Assembly (NCBI GenBank): GCA_905235155.1 | Contig: CAJOKJ010000006.1 | Span: forward strand, 1-56,517 | Reading direction: 5' to 3' | From: Candidatus Gastranaerophilales bacterium | GTDB lineage: Bacteria; Cyanobacteriota; Vampirovibrionia; Gastranaerophilales; Gastranaerophilaceae | DNA: 56,517 bases | Part shown: piece by piece, positions 18,611-28,732 of the stretch | How the letters are laid out: each line of letters starts with the position of its first letter | Position numbering within the stretch: position 1 is the stretch's first letter | Notes under the pieces: model-generated | Seen by the model: only the letters and a program-made list of their open reading frames with translations | Database searches by the model: none | What the model was told of the DNA's origin: nothing | Program-made: the position numbers and the translations under genes

Positions 18611-19666
18611 ATGATAAAAAGAAAAAAAACAAAACAAATTTCAATAGGGAACGTAAAAATAGGCGGTGATGCACCAATTACAGTTCAATCTATGTGTAAC
18701 ACCGACACAAGAGATGTTAATGCTACATTAAAACAAATAGATGAACTTGCTGAGGCAGGATGTGAAATAATCAGACTTGCCATACTTAACAAAGATGCAG
18801 GTGAAGCACTGAAAGACATTTCAAAGAAATCGCCAATACCTGTTGTCGCTGATATTCATTTTGATTACAGATTAGCAATACAGGCAATAAATAATGGTGT
18901 TTCTGCGTTACGACTAAATCCCGGAAATATCGGAAAGCGTGAAAATGTTGAAAAAGTTGTGAAACTTGCAAAACAACAAAATATTCCTATAAGAATAGGC
19001 ATAAATGCAGGCTCACTTGAAAAAGAACTAAAAGATTTGGATATTTCACTTGCTGAAAAAATGGTAAAAAGTGCTGAAGGACACGTAAAAATTTTAGAGG
19101 ACTTAAATTTTGACTTAATCAAAGTTTCGTTAAAATCATCTGATGTTCCAACAACAATTGAAGCCTACAAAATTTTTTCAGATAAATATGATTATCCGCT
19201 GCATATTGGGCTTACAGAAGCAGGGACTTTAAAAGGCGGTTTAGTAAAATCATCTGTTGGTATTGGCTCACTGTTATCACAAGGTATAGGTGATACAATA
19301 AGAGTTTCATTGACTGAAAATCCGATAGAAGAAGTATATGCAGGATATGCAATATTAAAATCACTAAATTTGCGTAAAAAAGGCGTAAATTTTATATCTT
19401 GTCCAACTTGCGGAAGGACACAAATTAAACTAATTGAACTTGCAAAAAAAGTTGAAGAAAGATTTAAGAATCTTGATGCAAATATTACAATTGCAACAAT
19501 GGGCTGTGCAGTGAACGGTCCGGGTGAAGCATCTCATGCTGATTTTGGAATAGCAGGCGGAATAAATGAAGGATACGTTTTTAAAAAAGGTGAAATAATA
19601 GCAAGAGTTTCAGAGGATAAATTGGACGAACTTGAATTTCAAATTAAATCAGCCTTAGATATGTAA
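18611..19666 (+). CDS. ispG: 4-hydroxy-3-methylbut-2-en-1-yl diphosphate synthase (IspG/GcpE)
   Basis: A 351-residue enzyme of the MEP isoprenoid pathway. It reduces MEcPP to HMBPP with a [4Fe-4S] cluster. The TIM-barrel domain starts with PITVQSMCNTDTRD and has ALRLNPGNIG. The C-terminal cluster-binding part has SCPTCGRTQ and GCAVNGPGEA, giving the three cluster cysteines. It is the short bacterial form without the plant insert. The start ATG 18611 has no Shine-Dalgarno site. UppS, a user of the resulting isoprenoids, is at 50.7 kb. Confidence 0.96.
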   Translation: MIKRKKTKQISIGNVKIGGDAPITVQSMCNTDTRDVNATLKQIDELAEAGCEIIRLAILNKDAGEALKDISKKSPIPVVADIHFDYRLAIQAINNGVSALRLNPGNIGKRENVEKVVKLAKQQNIPIRIGINAGSLEKELKDLDISLAEKMVKSAEGHVKILEDLNFDLIKVSLKSSDVPTTIEAYKIFSDKYDYPLHIGLTEAGTLKGGLVKSSVGIGSLLSQGIGDTIRVSLTENPIEEVYAGYAILKSLNLRKKGVNFISCPTCGRTQIKLIELAKKVEERFKNLDANITIATMGCAVNGPGEASHADFGIAGGINEGYVFKKGEIIARVSEDKLDELEFQIKSALDM

Positions 19667-19730
19667 ATTATTTTTAAAATATTGGAAAAATATCTAAATT
19701 TTATGTATTATATCATTATTGGGGGACAAA

Positions 19731-20036
19731 ATGAATTTTAAAAATTTATTTTTTATAAGCATAGCAATTGTATTTATGGCATCAGAAGTTTTTGCCTATA
19801 CAACAACTGAAGAATTAACTTCTCCGGAAGCACTTGTAAATTACAATTATTCACAAGTAACTGCTGAGCAAGTACAACTAACAAAAGCACAAAATGCAAA
19901 CAGAGAATACAAATCAGGTCGTTATGTTAAAAAGCCTTGGTGGCGTAAAGCATGGGAATATATTGATTTTGGTACCGATGACGGTTATCTGTTGCAGCAT
20001 AATATTTCACCCGGATATTCCTGGAAAGATTGGTAA
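19731..20036 (+). CDS. Small secreted protein of unknown function
   Basis: A 101-residue product with a signal peptide (residues 1-22, ending VFA). The mature part is about 79 residues, with KKPWWRKAWEYIDFGTDDGYLL near the C-terminus (quoted in part) and many Tyr/Trp. The start is ATG 19731 with a GGGGGA Shine-Dalgarno site; an in-frame TTG at 19719 is an unlikely alternative. Its stop lies 5 nt from that of convergent nuoN with no terminator. I know no homologous family. Confidence 0.7.
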   Translation: MNFKNLFFISIAIVFMASEVFAYTTTEELTSPEALVNYNYSQVTAEQVQLTKAQNANREYKSGRYVKKPWWRKAWEYIDFGTDDGYLLQHNISPGYSWKDW

Positions 20037-20041
20037 TACTT

Positions 20042-21484
20042 TTACAAGTTATATGCAATAAATTTACATAATTCAAGTAATGCGAACGGCATTATTCCTA
20101 CAACAAGAGTAATTAGCGAACAAGCATACAAGATTACGGTTGCTGATGTTGTGCTGTTATAAACTATTTGACTATCTTGAGTGTCGGCTTTCTCAAACAT
20201 TTTTGCAACAACATTCGTGTAATAATAGGCAGCAACAACAATTGTCATAGCCAATATTATCAGAAACGGAATAAATACTGCTCCGGAACGAATAATCGCC
20301 GAAAACAGATAAAATTTTGCAATAAAACCTGAAGTAATAGGAAAACCTGCAAGTCCAAAAATACAAATTGCAAAACTCAACGTAAACAAAGGATTTGTAT
20401 ATGCTAATCCTTTTAGTCCATTTAATTTTAGTCCGTAATTTGAATTTTCCAATACAATAATCGCTGCAAATGCACCTAAATTCATAAATACATAGGTAAT
20501 TAAATAAAATAAAACAGTAGATAAATTATAAACTGATACAAGCGAAAGAACAAACAGCATATATGCGGCATTTGCACTTGAACTGCAAGCAAGTATTCTT
20601 AATATTTTTTTCTGTCTGATTGCAAGAATATTTGCCCAAATAGCAGTTATTACAGACAATATAACCAGTATAACAGGCAGTTCAAAAGAATTACCCAAAA
20701 TAAATACAAATAATCTGGCTAGCACAGCAATAACAGCAATTTTTGGTATAGTTGCAATAAATGCCGAAACAGAAGTTGCACTTCCTTCATATACATCTAA
20801 TATCCAATTTGCAAACGGTAAAATAGCAAGTTTGAATAACAAGCCGATAGCAATAAACACAACCGCAAATGTATATATTAAGGTTGGTTCATTTTGCATA
20901 AAGTAATCATTTATAGAATTAAAATTTAAATTTCCTGTTATACCATAAAGGTAAGAAACACCAAACAAATATATAGCAGTTGAAAAAGCATTTGAAATTA
21001 TATATTTAAAAGAAGCCTCTTTTGAAAGATATCCTTTTTTATATGCAATCAAAAAATAAGTTGAAAAGCTTAACATCTCTAAAGACACGGTTAATGTCAC
21101 AAAATCATTTGATGATACAACCAACAAAGAGGACATGACACCGGCAATAAGCAAAGTGTAAAATTGAAATGTTTTATGGTTTCGCTTAGTCACATTTTTT
21201 TTAGAAAGTAAAATTATTATCAATGATGAAAATAAAATTAATGTTTTTACAAAAACAGTAAAAGTATCTGAAATGATAGATTCATTAAAAGCATAATATA
21301 CAGGTTCTAATTGAAGAAATTTTAAAGAAACCAAAGCTAAAGCAATACCCGAAACTGCAATCCACTTTGATAATTTATGATATTTGACATTATAAAACAT
21401 TGAAAATAATGATAAAACAAAAAAAGTTATAAGTAGTACTGCCTCAGCCAACATTGAATTTGAAATATCTAAAATTAAACTCAT
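20042..21484 (-). CDS. nuoN: NADH-quinone oxidoreductase subunit N (NDH-1)
   Basis: An antiporter-like membrane subunit of complex I, 480 residues with about 14 predicted helices. It has the Proton_antipo_M domain and the LLFKLAILPFANWILDVYEG region with the channel Lys. The start is ATG 21484 (MSLILD), with GGAGG 4 nt upstream and one base after the nuoM stop; an upstream in-frame ATG lies inside nuoM. It is the last gene of the nuo operon, and no terminator hairpin is visible before the convergent small secreted-protein gene. Confidence 0.94.
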   Translation of the reverse strand: MSLILDISNSMLAEAVLLITFFVLSLFSMFYNVKYHKLSKWIAVSGIALALVSLKFLQLEPVYYAFNESIISDTFTVFVKTLILFSSLIIILLSKKNVTKRNHKTFQFYTLLIAGVMSSLLVVSSNDFVTLTVSLEMLSFSTYFLIAYKKGYLSKEASFKYIISNAFSTAIYLFGVSYLYGITGNLNFNSINDYFMQNEPTLIYTFAVVFIAIGLLFKLAILPFANWILDVYEGSATSVSAFIATIPKIAVIAVLARLFVFILGNSFELPVILVILSVITAIWANILAIRQKKILRILACSSSANAAYMLFVLSLVSVYNLSTVLFYLITYVFMNLGAFAAIIVLENSNYGLKLNGLKGLAYTNPLFTLSFAICIFGLAGFPITSGFIAKFYLFSAIIRSGAVFIPFLIILAMTIVVAAYYYTNVVAKMFEKADTQDSQIVYNSTTSATVILYACSLITLVVGIMPFALLELCKFIAYNL

Positions 21485-21485
21485 A

Positions 21486-22997
21486 TTAACCTCCAAATGC
21501 ACCTGTAATGTTTCTTATCGCAGGTATTATATATATTATAACTGACATTGGTACAATTCCAAAAATTACAGTAATAGATGATATCACTGACAAAATAATG
21601 AATTCGTGAGTAACCACATCTCCAACTTTTAGCCAACGTTCAGATAATTCACCGTAAAAAGTTTTGTGCAACAACCTTAGCAAATAAATAAGCGACAGCA
21701 CTAAAACAATAACTGAAACTAATGCTACAACTTGAATATAATAATTGCTATACACAGCTGATATAAAAGCACCCAAAAATATCATAAATTCAGCAGGGAA
21801 AGATATTAACAAAGGTACTCCCATGCTCGCAAGACATAATATAAACGTAAATAGAGCAAGTCTTGGCATAACAAGCATTAACCCACCTAATTGACTTATA
21901 TTTCTCGTACCTGTTCTATTATATATTACTCCAACAGCGAAAAATAATCCTGCTGAAATAACACCATGAGCCAGCATCAACAAAACTGCTCCGGTAATTC
22001 CTACTGTATTTAATGAGCATAGTCCTAATAAAACAAGCCCCATAGATGAAATACTTGAATATGCAACTATTCTCTTAATATCAGTTTGCACAAATGCAAC
22101 AAACGCAGCAAAAACTATATTTACAAAAGCAAAAAATACTAAATATGGAACAATTATTATAAACGCATCCGGCAGCAGTTGCATATTAAATCTAATAATA
22201 CCATAAGCACCCATTTTCAATAAAATCCCTGCAAGCAGCATACTAACAGGAGTTGGGGCATCAACGTGTGCAGCAGGCAGCCAATTATGTAAAGGTATAA
22301 TTGGAAGTTTAACAGCAAAGCCCAATAAAAGCAAAATTGAGGCTACAACCTGTAAATATATTGGTGCAGATTCATAATCAAAGTTTAAATTGTCAATAGC
22401 CGCTGAAAGCTCAGATGTTGAAATATAGTTAAAATTATATAACATTAAAAAACCGCACAACATAAATAAACTACCTATAAAGGTATATAATAAAAATTTC
22501 ATTGCTGATTTTTTTGCAAAATCATGACCCCATAAACTTATCAAGAAATACATAGGAATTAACTCCAATTCCCAGAACAAGAAAAATACAAATATATCTT
22601 TTGCACAAAATGTACCCAAAACAGAAGTTTCTAAAATAAAAATTAATGCGTAATACAATGAATGTTTTGATTTAATAGAACCTTTACTTGCAATACAAGA
22701 AAATAAAACTAAAAATGAAGTTAATACAACCAAAAGAAGCGATAGGCCATCAAGTCCGAATATCAAAGATACACCAAGCGAACCAAGCCATTTTTCACCA
22801 AAAAATGTGATTTCAGTATCAAAGTTTGAAATAGAATCAAGATTATAAAAAATAATAAAAAATAATGAATATATAAAATGCAACCCGGCAAATAATTTTG
22901 CAATTCTTCGTACAAGAATATGCTTTCCCGAAAAAACAGGCAATAAAAATAAAATAGAAATTATTATTGGTGAAAAAATTAATAATCTTAAATCCAT
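21486..22997 (-). CDS. nuoM: NADH-quinone oxidoreductase subunit M (NDH-1)
   Basis: 503 residues, about 14 membrane helices. It is a proton-pumping antiporter-like subunit with the conserved Glu in FFLFWELELIPMYFLI and the Lys region KLPIIPLHNWLPAAHVDAPTPVSMLLAG (quoted in part). The start ATG overlaps the nuoL stop by one base (TAATG), with an AGAGGT site upstream. Confidence 0.95.
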   Translation of the reverse strand: MDLRLLIFSPIIISILFLLPVFSGKHILVRRIAKLFAGLHFIYSLFFIIFYNLDSISNFDTEITFFGEKWLGSLGVSLIFGLDGLSLLLVVLTSFLVLFSCIASKGSIKSKHSLYYALIFILETSVLGTFCAKDIFVFFLFWELELIPMYFLISLWGHDFAKKSAMKFLLYTFIGSLFMLCGFLMLYNFNYISTSELSAAIDNLNFDYESAPIYLQVVASILLLLGFAVKLPIIPLHNWLPAAHVDAPTPVSMLLAGILLKMGAYGIIRFNMQLLPDAFIIIVPYLVFFAFVNIVFAAFVAFVQTDIKRIVAYSSISSMGLVLLGLCSLNTVGITGAVLLMLAHGVISAGLFFAVGVIYNRTGTRNISQLGGLMLVMPRLALFTFILCLASMGVPLLISFPAEFMIFLGAFISAVYSNYYIQVVALVSVIVLVLSLIYLLRLLHKTFYGELSERWLKVGDVVTHEFIILSVISSITVIFGIVPMSVIIYIIPAIRNITGAFGG

Positions 22998-24862
22998 TAC
23001 TGCACCTCTGAAAAATACAAAATTAATATATAAACAATCAATATGCCACTAAAACTTAACATAATAATAAACAATGAATAAACCAAATAAGACTGTATAT
23101 TACCTGTCTGCATTTTAGAGAATACTAAGGCAATTACTCTTGTAAATGTAGTTACAGTATATACAAAACCTTCAAAAACAGTTTTTTCAAATTTATATAG
23201 CACATTAGAAAACATTTTATAGCAATTTACAAAATATTTATTGATGTTTTCAAAATAGAAACCATTTAATGATATATCATACAGTAGCGGTATCTTTCGG
23301 AAATAACTCGAATAATAATACACAATAAATGAAACAACAACCGCAAATAAAACAACAAATAGATTTATTAATTTTAAAAATATATCAGATGTTTTTGGTA
23401 AAACAAACCAAAAAGCAATTACAAAAAATGCCAGCACCAAAAGCGGAAATAATAAAGTATAATCCAACTTGGAATTCTCAATTTGCACTTTTTCGTTTCC
23501 TTCAAATATATAATAATAAAATCTAAATAAATAATATGCAGTCATAAATGAAATTAATAAAAATATAAATGCAAAGACAAAATGTCCTCTTTCAAATAAA
23601 TTACCTAAAATTAATTCCTTTGATGAAAAACCTGCAAACAAAATACCTGATAAAGAAATTACACCAATAAGACAAATATATGCCAAAAGCGGATATTTTT
23701 TTCTTAAACCTCCTGCAAATTTAATATCTTGATTATTTAATAATTTAATAACGCATCCTACAACTAAAAATAACATCGCCTTTGCAAAAGCATGAGTAGT
23801 CAGGTGAAACAGCCCGACAGTTACAGAACAGCAACCAACCGCCAAAAACATCAATCCCAACTGTGCATTTGTAGAATATGCAAGGATTTTTTTCATGTCA
23901 GTCTGAACAATTGCTGAATAAGAGCATATAATAGCAGTTATAATACCAATAATGGCAATTATATTCAAAACTACATCATTTAAAGAAAATAAAGGATATA
24001 ATCTAAAAAGTAAAAATACACCTGCTGCAACCATAGTTGCAGAATGAATCAAAGCACTTACAGGAGTAGGCCCCTTCATAGCATCAATTAACCAGTTATT
24101 TAACGGGAATTGTGCAGACTTTGCAATAGCACCACCAAGCAGCAACACACAAGTTAAAATAAAAATTCCATCAGAGGTACAACCATAAATTTGGGCGGAA
24201 ATATTCATCATATCAGAAAAAGGCAACGAAATAGAAGCAACATTGCTTAAATTTGATAAAATAATATATGCAGACAAAATAATGCCTGAAAGCAACGAAA
24301 AATCACCTATTCTATTCATTATGAATGCCTTTTTTGCAGCATAAGACGCTTCTGAATTCTTATACCAAAAACCTATTAAAAGATAACTCGAAACACCTAC
24401 CAGTTCCCAAAAAATGTACATTTGAAACATATTTGGACTTAAAATTAAACCAAACATTGAAAAATTAAATAAATTTAGTAATGTAAAATATCTGATATAA
24501 CCAACATCAGATCTCATGTATGAAATTGAATAAATTTGAACTATAAAAGAAATAATAACTGCAAGTAAAAGCATCCATGCAGAAATACCGTCGAAATACG
24601 AACCTAAAGTAAAATTAAATTTGCCAATAGTAAGAAAAGGAATATTATACTCCTGCAAAAATCCCTTTTCTGTAACAGTGCGAACAAATCCACCAATAGC
24701 AAAAATCAGACAATAAAAAGCAGCACTCAAAGATATACAATTTACAACTTTTTTAGATGACAATACAGAAAAAAATTTGCCCAAAAATATTAATATCATT
24801 GCCCAAAAAGGAATTAAAATAACAGTATATATATTTTCAGTAAATAAATTAAACAAATTCAT
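22997..24862 (-). CDS. nuoL: NADH-quinone oxidoreductase subunit L (NDH-1)
   Basis: 621 residues, the largest antiporter-like subunit. The proton-channel Glu is in YIFWELVGVSSYLLIG and the Lys region is AKSAQFPLNNWLIDAM followed by GPTPVSALIHSATMV. The C-terminal ~150 residues contain further helices that fit the lateral HL helix and its anchor. The start ATG is part of TAATG with the nuoK stop, with AAGGAG 11 nt upstream. Confidence 0.95.
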   Translation of the reverse strand: MNLFNLFTENIYTVILIPFWAMILIFLGKFFSVLSSKKVVNCISLSAAFYCLIFAIGGFVRTVTEKGFLQEYNIPFLTIGKFNFTLGSYFDGISAWMLLLAVIISFIVQIYSISYMRSDVGYIRYFTLLNLFNFSMFGLILSPNMFQMYIFWELVGVSSYLLIGFWYKNSEASYAAKKAFIMNRIGDFSLLSGIILSAYIILSNLSNVASISLPFSDMMNISAQIYGCTSDGIFILTCVLLLGGAIAKSAQFPLNNWLIDAMKGPTPVSALIHSATMVAAGVFLLFRLYPLFSLNDVVLNIIAIIGIITAIICSYSAIVQTDMKKILAYSTNAQLGLMFLAVGCCSVTVGLFHLTTHAFAKAMLFLVVGCVIKLLNNQDIKFAGGLRKKYPLLAYICLIGVISLSGILFAGFSSKELILGNLFERGHFVFAFIFLLISFMTAYYLFRFYYYIFEGNEKVQIENSKLDYTLLFPLLVLAFFVIAFWFVLPKTSDIFLKLINLFVVLFAVVVSFIVYYYSSYFRKIPLLYDISLNGFYFENINKYFVNCYKMFSNVLYKFEKTVFEGFVYTVTTFTRVIALVFSKMQTGNIQSYLVYSLFIIMLSFSGILIVYILILYFSEVQ

Positions 24863-25188
24863 TAATCATTTAACTCCTTATAATTTTCAATATTAATACT
24901 TTTCTTTTCTCTGTACATCAAATAAAAAATAACAAGTGCTACTGCTATTTCAATTGCACCGATAGCAGTGTAAAATAATGATAATACGAAGCCATCAGAC
25001 TTTGTGGCATCAACATAAGACGCAAAAGCAATAAAATTAATATTTACTGACGTAAGCATAAATTCAATACAAATCAAAATTTTTATTATGTTCTTAGAAA
25101 TAATAGTGCCTAAAATTCCTATCATAAACAGAATTAATGCGAATAAAAGATAATGATATAAACTAATATTTAAAAATTTTTCAACCAC
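24862..25188 (-). CDS. nuoK: NADH-quinone oxidoreductase subunit K (NDH-1)
   Basis: A 108-residue subunit with three membrane helices, including the two buried Glu of the family (in LICIEFMLTSVN and AIGAIEIAVALVI). The start codon is GTG at 25188 with AAAGGAG upstream, overlapping the end of nuoJ by 8 nt. Confidence 0.94.
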   Translation of the reverse strand: MVEKFLNISLYHYLLFALILFMIGILGTIISKNIIKILICIEFMLTSVNINFIAFASYVDATKSDGFVLSLFYTAIGAIEIAVALVIFYLMYREKKSINIENYKELND

Positions 25189-25732
25189 GATTTTTCTCCT
25201 TTATCACATTTAAAACAGATATTCCAATAATTACAGTTAAAACGATAATAGAAATTGTAATAAATGAAACCTGATAATTAATATAAATACCCTTTGCAAT
25301 ACTAATTATAGAATTGTAATCGCAAAAATCCTCCAATTTAAGAGAAAAAAATGCCATAACTTTCGGATTTAAGTGTGCTGCAAACTCTGCAAAATACCAT
25401 AATACTATTAATAAAAGCGAAGCCGATAAAAATCCTATAAAAAATCTTGGTTTGAAAGAAATATTTACCACTTTGTTTTCACTTCTTGAAGTAAACATTA
25501 TTGCAAATAGAAAAATAACAGGAACTGCAACACCATAAATTGCAATTTGTACAACTGCGTTATAATCAGCACCCAAAGAAAAGAAAATTCCAGCAGCACT
25601 AAAAAACGTTATCACAGCAAATAGCAAAGAATATAAAATTTTAGAAGCAAAAACAGATAATACTGAAAATAATATTACCAAGAATGAAAAACCCCAAAAA
25701 GTTATACCTTTTATAATTTCAATTTCACTCAT
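25181..25732 (-). CDS. nuoJ: NADH-quinone oxidoreductase subunit J (NDH-1)
   Basis: 183 residues from ATG 25732 (MSEIE), about five membrane helices, with the family region QIAIYGVAVPVIFLFAIMF. I prefer 25732 to the ATG at 25741 because the AAGGA site is 9 nt from the former and touches the latter. Both starts lie inside nuoI. Confidence 0.9.
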   Translation of the reverse strand: MSEIEIIKGITFWGFSFLVILFSVLSVFASKILYSLLFAVITFFSAAGIFFSLGADYNAVVQIAIYGVAVPVIFLFAIMFTSRSENKVVNISFKPRFFIGFLSASLLLIVLWYFAEFAAHLNPKVMAFFSLKLEDFCDYNSIISIAKGIYINYQVSFITISIIVLTVIIGISVLNVIKEKNRG

Positions 25733-26114
25733 ATAATTCATCCTTACTATTTTTATTAATTATTAAATTTTCTTTTAAGTCTGTCGCCAATTCAAAATCA
25801 GATGTAAGTTTAATTGCGGATTTTGGACAATTATACATACAATTACCGCACAAAATACACCTCGATAAATCAATTTTAAAATTAATATTATCATTTTGCT
25901 TAATAACATTTACCGCAAAAGCAGGACAAACTTTTTCACATAATTTACATCCAATACATTTATTTCCGTACCAATCAGGTTTTCCTCTGAAACGCTCAGG
26001 TATTACGGGCTTTACTTCCGGATATTCAATAGTAACACGTTTTTTAAAAGAATGTTTAAATACAGTTATATGCCCTATTATAAGAGATAAAATTTTTCTA
26101 AAAATTTTAATCAT
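25725..26114 (-). CDS. nuoI: NADH-quinone oxidoreductase subunit I, two [4Fe-4S] clusters (NDH-1)
   Basis: A 129-residue ferredoxin-like subunit. Two cluster motifs are complete: CIGCKLCEKVCP and CILCGNCMYNCP. They carry electrons towards NuoB. The start ATG is the ATGA overlap with the nuoH stop, with GGAGG upstream. It is a little shorter than E. coli NuoI (180) because the C-terminal tail is short. Confidence 0.95.
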   Translation of the reverse strand: MIKIFRKILSLIIGHITVFKHSFKKRVTIEYPEVKPVIPERFRGKPDWYGNKCIGCKLCEKVCPAFAVNVIKQNDNINFKIDLSRCILCGNCMYNCPKSAIKLTSDFELATDLKENLIINKNSKDELYE

Positions 26115-27211
26115 AAATTACCTCCAACAGCATAAAATTTAATAACTGCAATTAATATAAAATTCAGCATAGAAAGCGGTAATAAAACAAACCAAGAAAA
26201 TTGCATTAATGATTTAACTGACAATCTTGGTAAAGTTGCTCTTACCAACATAATAACAAATACCAATAGAAAAGATTTAAAAATCAACCAAAATACCTGT
26301 TCAAAATATATAAATACCTGCAAAAATTGACTGTCAGAAAATATATATTCTGAAATATATTTAAAAGTTAGCGGTAAAAAGCCACCAAAAAATAAGATTA
26401 CCATAAACGCACTCATGACAAATAAATTTGCATACTCAGCCAAAAAGAATAATGCAAATCTCATGCCTGAATATTCAGTATTATATCCTGCAACAAGTTC
26501 ACTTTCTGCCTCAGGTAAGTCAAACGGACATCTGTTTAATTCAACCAATATACAAATAAACATTATCAAAAAGCCTAGAAAACAAGGTATAAAATGCCAA
26601 CCAAGAACGGAAAAAGAATTCAGTTGGGAAAATACAATATCTTTTAAATTAATAGAAGATGATAAAACGGCAATAGAAAGCAATACAAACATTATAGGTA
26701 ATTCATAACTTATAATCTGAGCACCAGAACGAATAGCACCTATTAAAGAATATTTATTATTACTTGAATATCCAGCGAGAATAATTGAAATTACAGGTAA
26801 AACAGCAATTGAAAGATACAACAACGCACTTACAGAAAAATTCATAAACGTAAATTCAGAAGAATAAGGAATGATACCCCATAAAATCATAACAGGCACA
26901 AAAACGAGAATCGGTGCTACATTAAATAAAAATTTATCAGAGCCTTTTACATCTATATTTTGTTTACATAAAATTTTAATAGCATCAGCAACAGTTTGCA
27001 AAATTCCCCAAATACCAACTCTATTAGGCCCTTTTCTTTGAGTAAACAAACCTAATACTTTTCTTTCCATGAGAACAAGTACAAGAACAAATAAAATTAT
27101 CATTCCGGCAATTATACAAAAAGGAAGCAACGGAAACGTTATATCCCCAAATATTTTTGGAATATTATAATTTTGTAGAAATTGAATGTACCAAAAATAT
27201 AAATAATTCAT
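26111..27211 (-). CDS. nuoH: NADH-quinone oxidoreductase subunit H (NDH-1)
   Basis: 366 residues, about eight membrane helices, forming the quinone chamber with NuoB and NuoD. Family motifs are RKVLGLFTQRKGPNRVG (about 50-66) and LNRCPFDLPEAESELVAGYNTEYSG (quoted in part, first loop facing the quinone site). The ATG is in a TAATG overlap with the nuoD stop, with GGAGG upstream. Confidence 0.95.
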   Translation of the reverse strand: MNYLYFWYIQFLQNYNIPKIFGDITFPLLPFCIIAGMIILFVLVLVLMERKVLGLFTQRKGPNRVGIWGILQTVADAIKILCKQNIDVKGSDKFLFNVAPILVFVPVMILWGIIPYSSEFTFMNFSVSALLYLSIAVLPVISIILAGYSSNNKYSLIGAIRSGAQIISYELPIMFVLLSIAVLSSSINLKDIVFSQLNSFSVLGWHFIPCFLGFLIMFICILVELNRCPFDLPEAESELVAGYNTEYSGMRFALFFLAEYANLFVMSAFMVILFFGGFLPLTFKYISEYIFSDSQFLQVFIYFEQVFWLIFKSFLLVFVIMLVRATLPRLSVKSLMQFSWFVLLPLSMLNFILIAVIKFYAVGGNL

Positions 27212-28311
27212 TACTTATCAACCTCCGGCATGATAACATCCAAAGAACCAAATATGGCAATTAAGTCACTATAATTTACATTTTTGACAATTTGCGGAAG
27301 AACTTGAACAGCATAATACGAGCCTGTACGCCACTTTACACGATATGGTTTATCAGAGCCGTCTGCTCTTAAATAACAACATAACAAACCTCTTGAAGAT
27401 TCAACGTAAGATGTATATTCACCTTCTTGAACTTTTAAATTTATAGCCTTAATATTTGCAGAGATATCACCTTTATTTTCTTTCAAATATCTTATCACCT
27501 GTTTTATTATAACAACAGACGATCTCATTTCAGCAATTCTGACTAAATACCGACCGTAAGCATCGCACAAATGATTTACAGCAGGCACAAAATCAAGTTT
27601 ATCATATACAGAATATGGATTTGATTTCCTAAAATCCAATTCCATTCCGCTTGCCCTTAAATTTGGACCTGTCACAGAATACTGTAACGCAACATTTTTA
27701 CTCAATATGCCTTTATTAATTGTTCTATCGGTAAATATAGGATTTGTTGTAATAATCTTTTCATAATCAGAAATACATTGAGGAAATTTTACTGTAAAAT
27801 CATAAACTTTATTTAACCATTCATTTGTAATATCGAATCTTACACCGCCAAAAATAAAGTAATTATACATCATTCTTTGACCGGTTAATTCTTCAAATAG
27901 TGATAAAATAATCTCTCTATCTCTAAAGCAGTAAAACAATGGAGAAGATGCACCTAAGTCAAGCATAAATGTACCTAACCACAATAAATGAGATGCAATT
28001 CTGTTTAATTCCATACATAAAACTCTTATATACTCAGCCCTTACAGGAACCTCGCAGTTTAAAAGATGCTCAACACAATTACAGTATGCATAAGAAGTAA
28101 AAAATCCGCCTAAATAATCTATTCTGTCAACCATTGGCAAATACTGCAAATATGAACGATTTTCTGCCAATTTTTCTAAGCCTCTATGCAAATAACCAAC
28201 AACAGGCTCAAGTGAAATAATTTCTTCACCGTCCAATTCTGCAATCAACCTTAAAACTCCGTGAGTTGACGGATGCTGAGGTCCAATATTAATTTTCATA
28301 ATATTACTCAT
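27211..28311 (-). CDS. nuoD: NADH-quinone oxidoreductase subunit D, 49-kDa type (NDH-1)
   Basis: 366 residues, the peripheral-arm subunit related to the large subunit of NiFe hydrogenase; it forms the quinone headgroup site. The signature is IGPQHPSTHGVLRL near the N-terminus, and the C-terminus DVIMPEVDK replaces the usual D-x-V-x-G-E-x-DR ending with a final Lys. The start is ATG 28311 (MSNIMK), inside the nuoC end; ATG 28332 and 28299 are less well supported by ribosome sites. Confidence 0.92.
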   Translation of the reverse strand: MSNIMKINIGPQHPSTHGVLRLIAELDGEEIISLEPVVGYLHRGLEKLAENRSYLQYLPMVDRIDYLGGFFTSYAYCNCVEHLLNCEVPVRAEYIRVLCMELNRIASHLLWLGTFMLDLGASSPLFYCFRDREIILSLFEELTGQRMMYNYFIFGGVRFDITNEWLNKVYDFTVKFPQCISDYEKIITTNPIFTDRTINKGILSKNVALQYSVTGPNLRASGMELDFRKSNPYSVYDKLDFVPAVNHLCDAYGRYLVRIAEMRSSVVIIKQVIRYLKENKGDISANIKAINLKVQEGEYTSYVESSRGLLCCYLRADGSDKPYRVKWRTGSYYAVQVLPQIVKNVNYSDLIAIFGSLDVIMPEVDK

Positions 28312-28732
28312 TCCAAGCCAACCTTTCGTCATTTAATTTGTAAGATTTAAGCATTGGATGACCAATCCATGCTTCAGGCATATACAGTCTTTTTAAACTA
28401 TTATTATTTTCAAATTTAACACCAAACATATCAAAGATTTCACATTCATCAAAATATGCCGATTTATACACGGATACGATACTCGGTGCAATAAAATTTT
28501 CGCAATAATAAGAAACTTGACACATTTGCTTTGTTTGAGTTGAATATAACTGATATATCAGTTCAATTTTATCAACAAGGTCAACTGCAACAATTGAACT
28601 CAAAACATCAAAGCAATATTCCGGTGTATTCTTTAAAAATTCAATAACATCAATAAAATTATCTCTAACAACAATTTTATTTTCTATAATATCAATACAA
28701 AATTTATCATACAAAATTGAAGTATCAAACAT
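28304..28732 (-). CDS. nuoC: NADH-quinone oxidoreductase subunit C, 30-kDa type (NDH-1)
   Basis: 142 residues. The family core [20 protein letters not shown] and the [19 protein letters not shown] region are present. It is not fused to nuoD. The start is ATG 28732 (MFDTSI) with GGGGTG 7 nt upstream, overlapping the nuoB end by 8 nt; a GTG at 28744 is an alternative. Confidence 0.9.
   Translation of the reverse strand: MFDTSILYDKFCIDIIENKIVVRDNFIDVIEFLKNTPEYCFDVLSSIVAVDLVDKIELIYQLYSTQTKQMCQVSYYCENFIAPSIVSVYKSAYFDECEIFDMFGVKFENNNSLKRLYMPEAWIGHPMLKSYKLNDERLAWNE

Noticed and set aside
18573-18677. A 35-residue N-terminal extension of the metallophosphoesterase
   Set aside because: It overlaps the divergent ispG gene and promoter, while ATG 18572 has an AGAGGT site and starts directly with the family motif.
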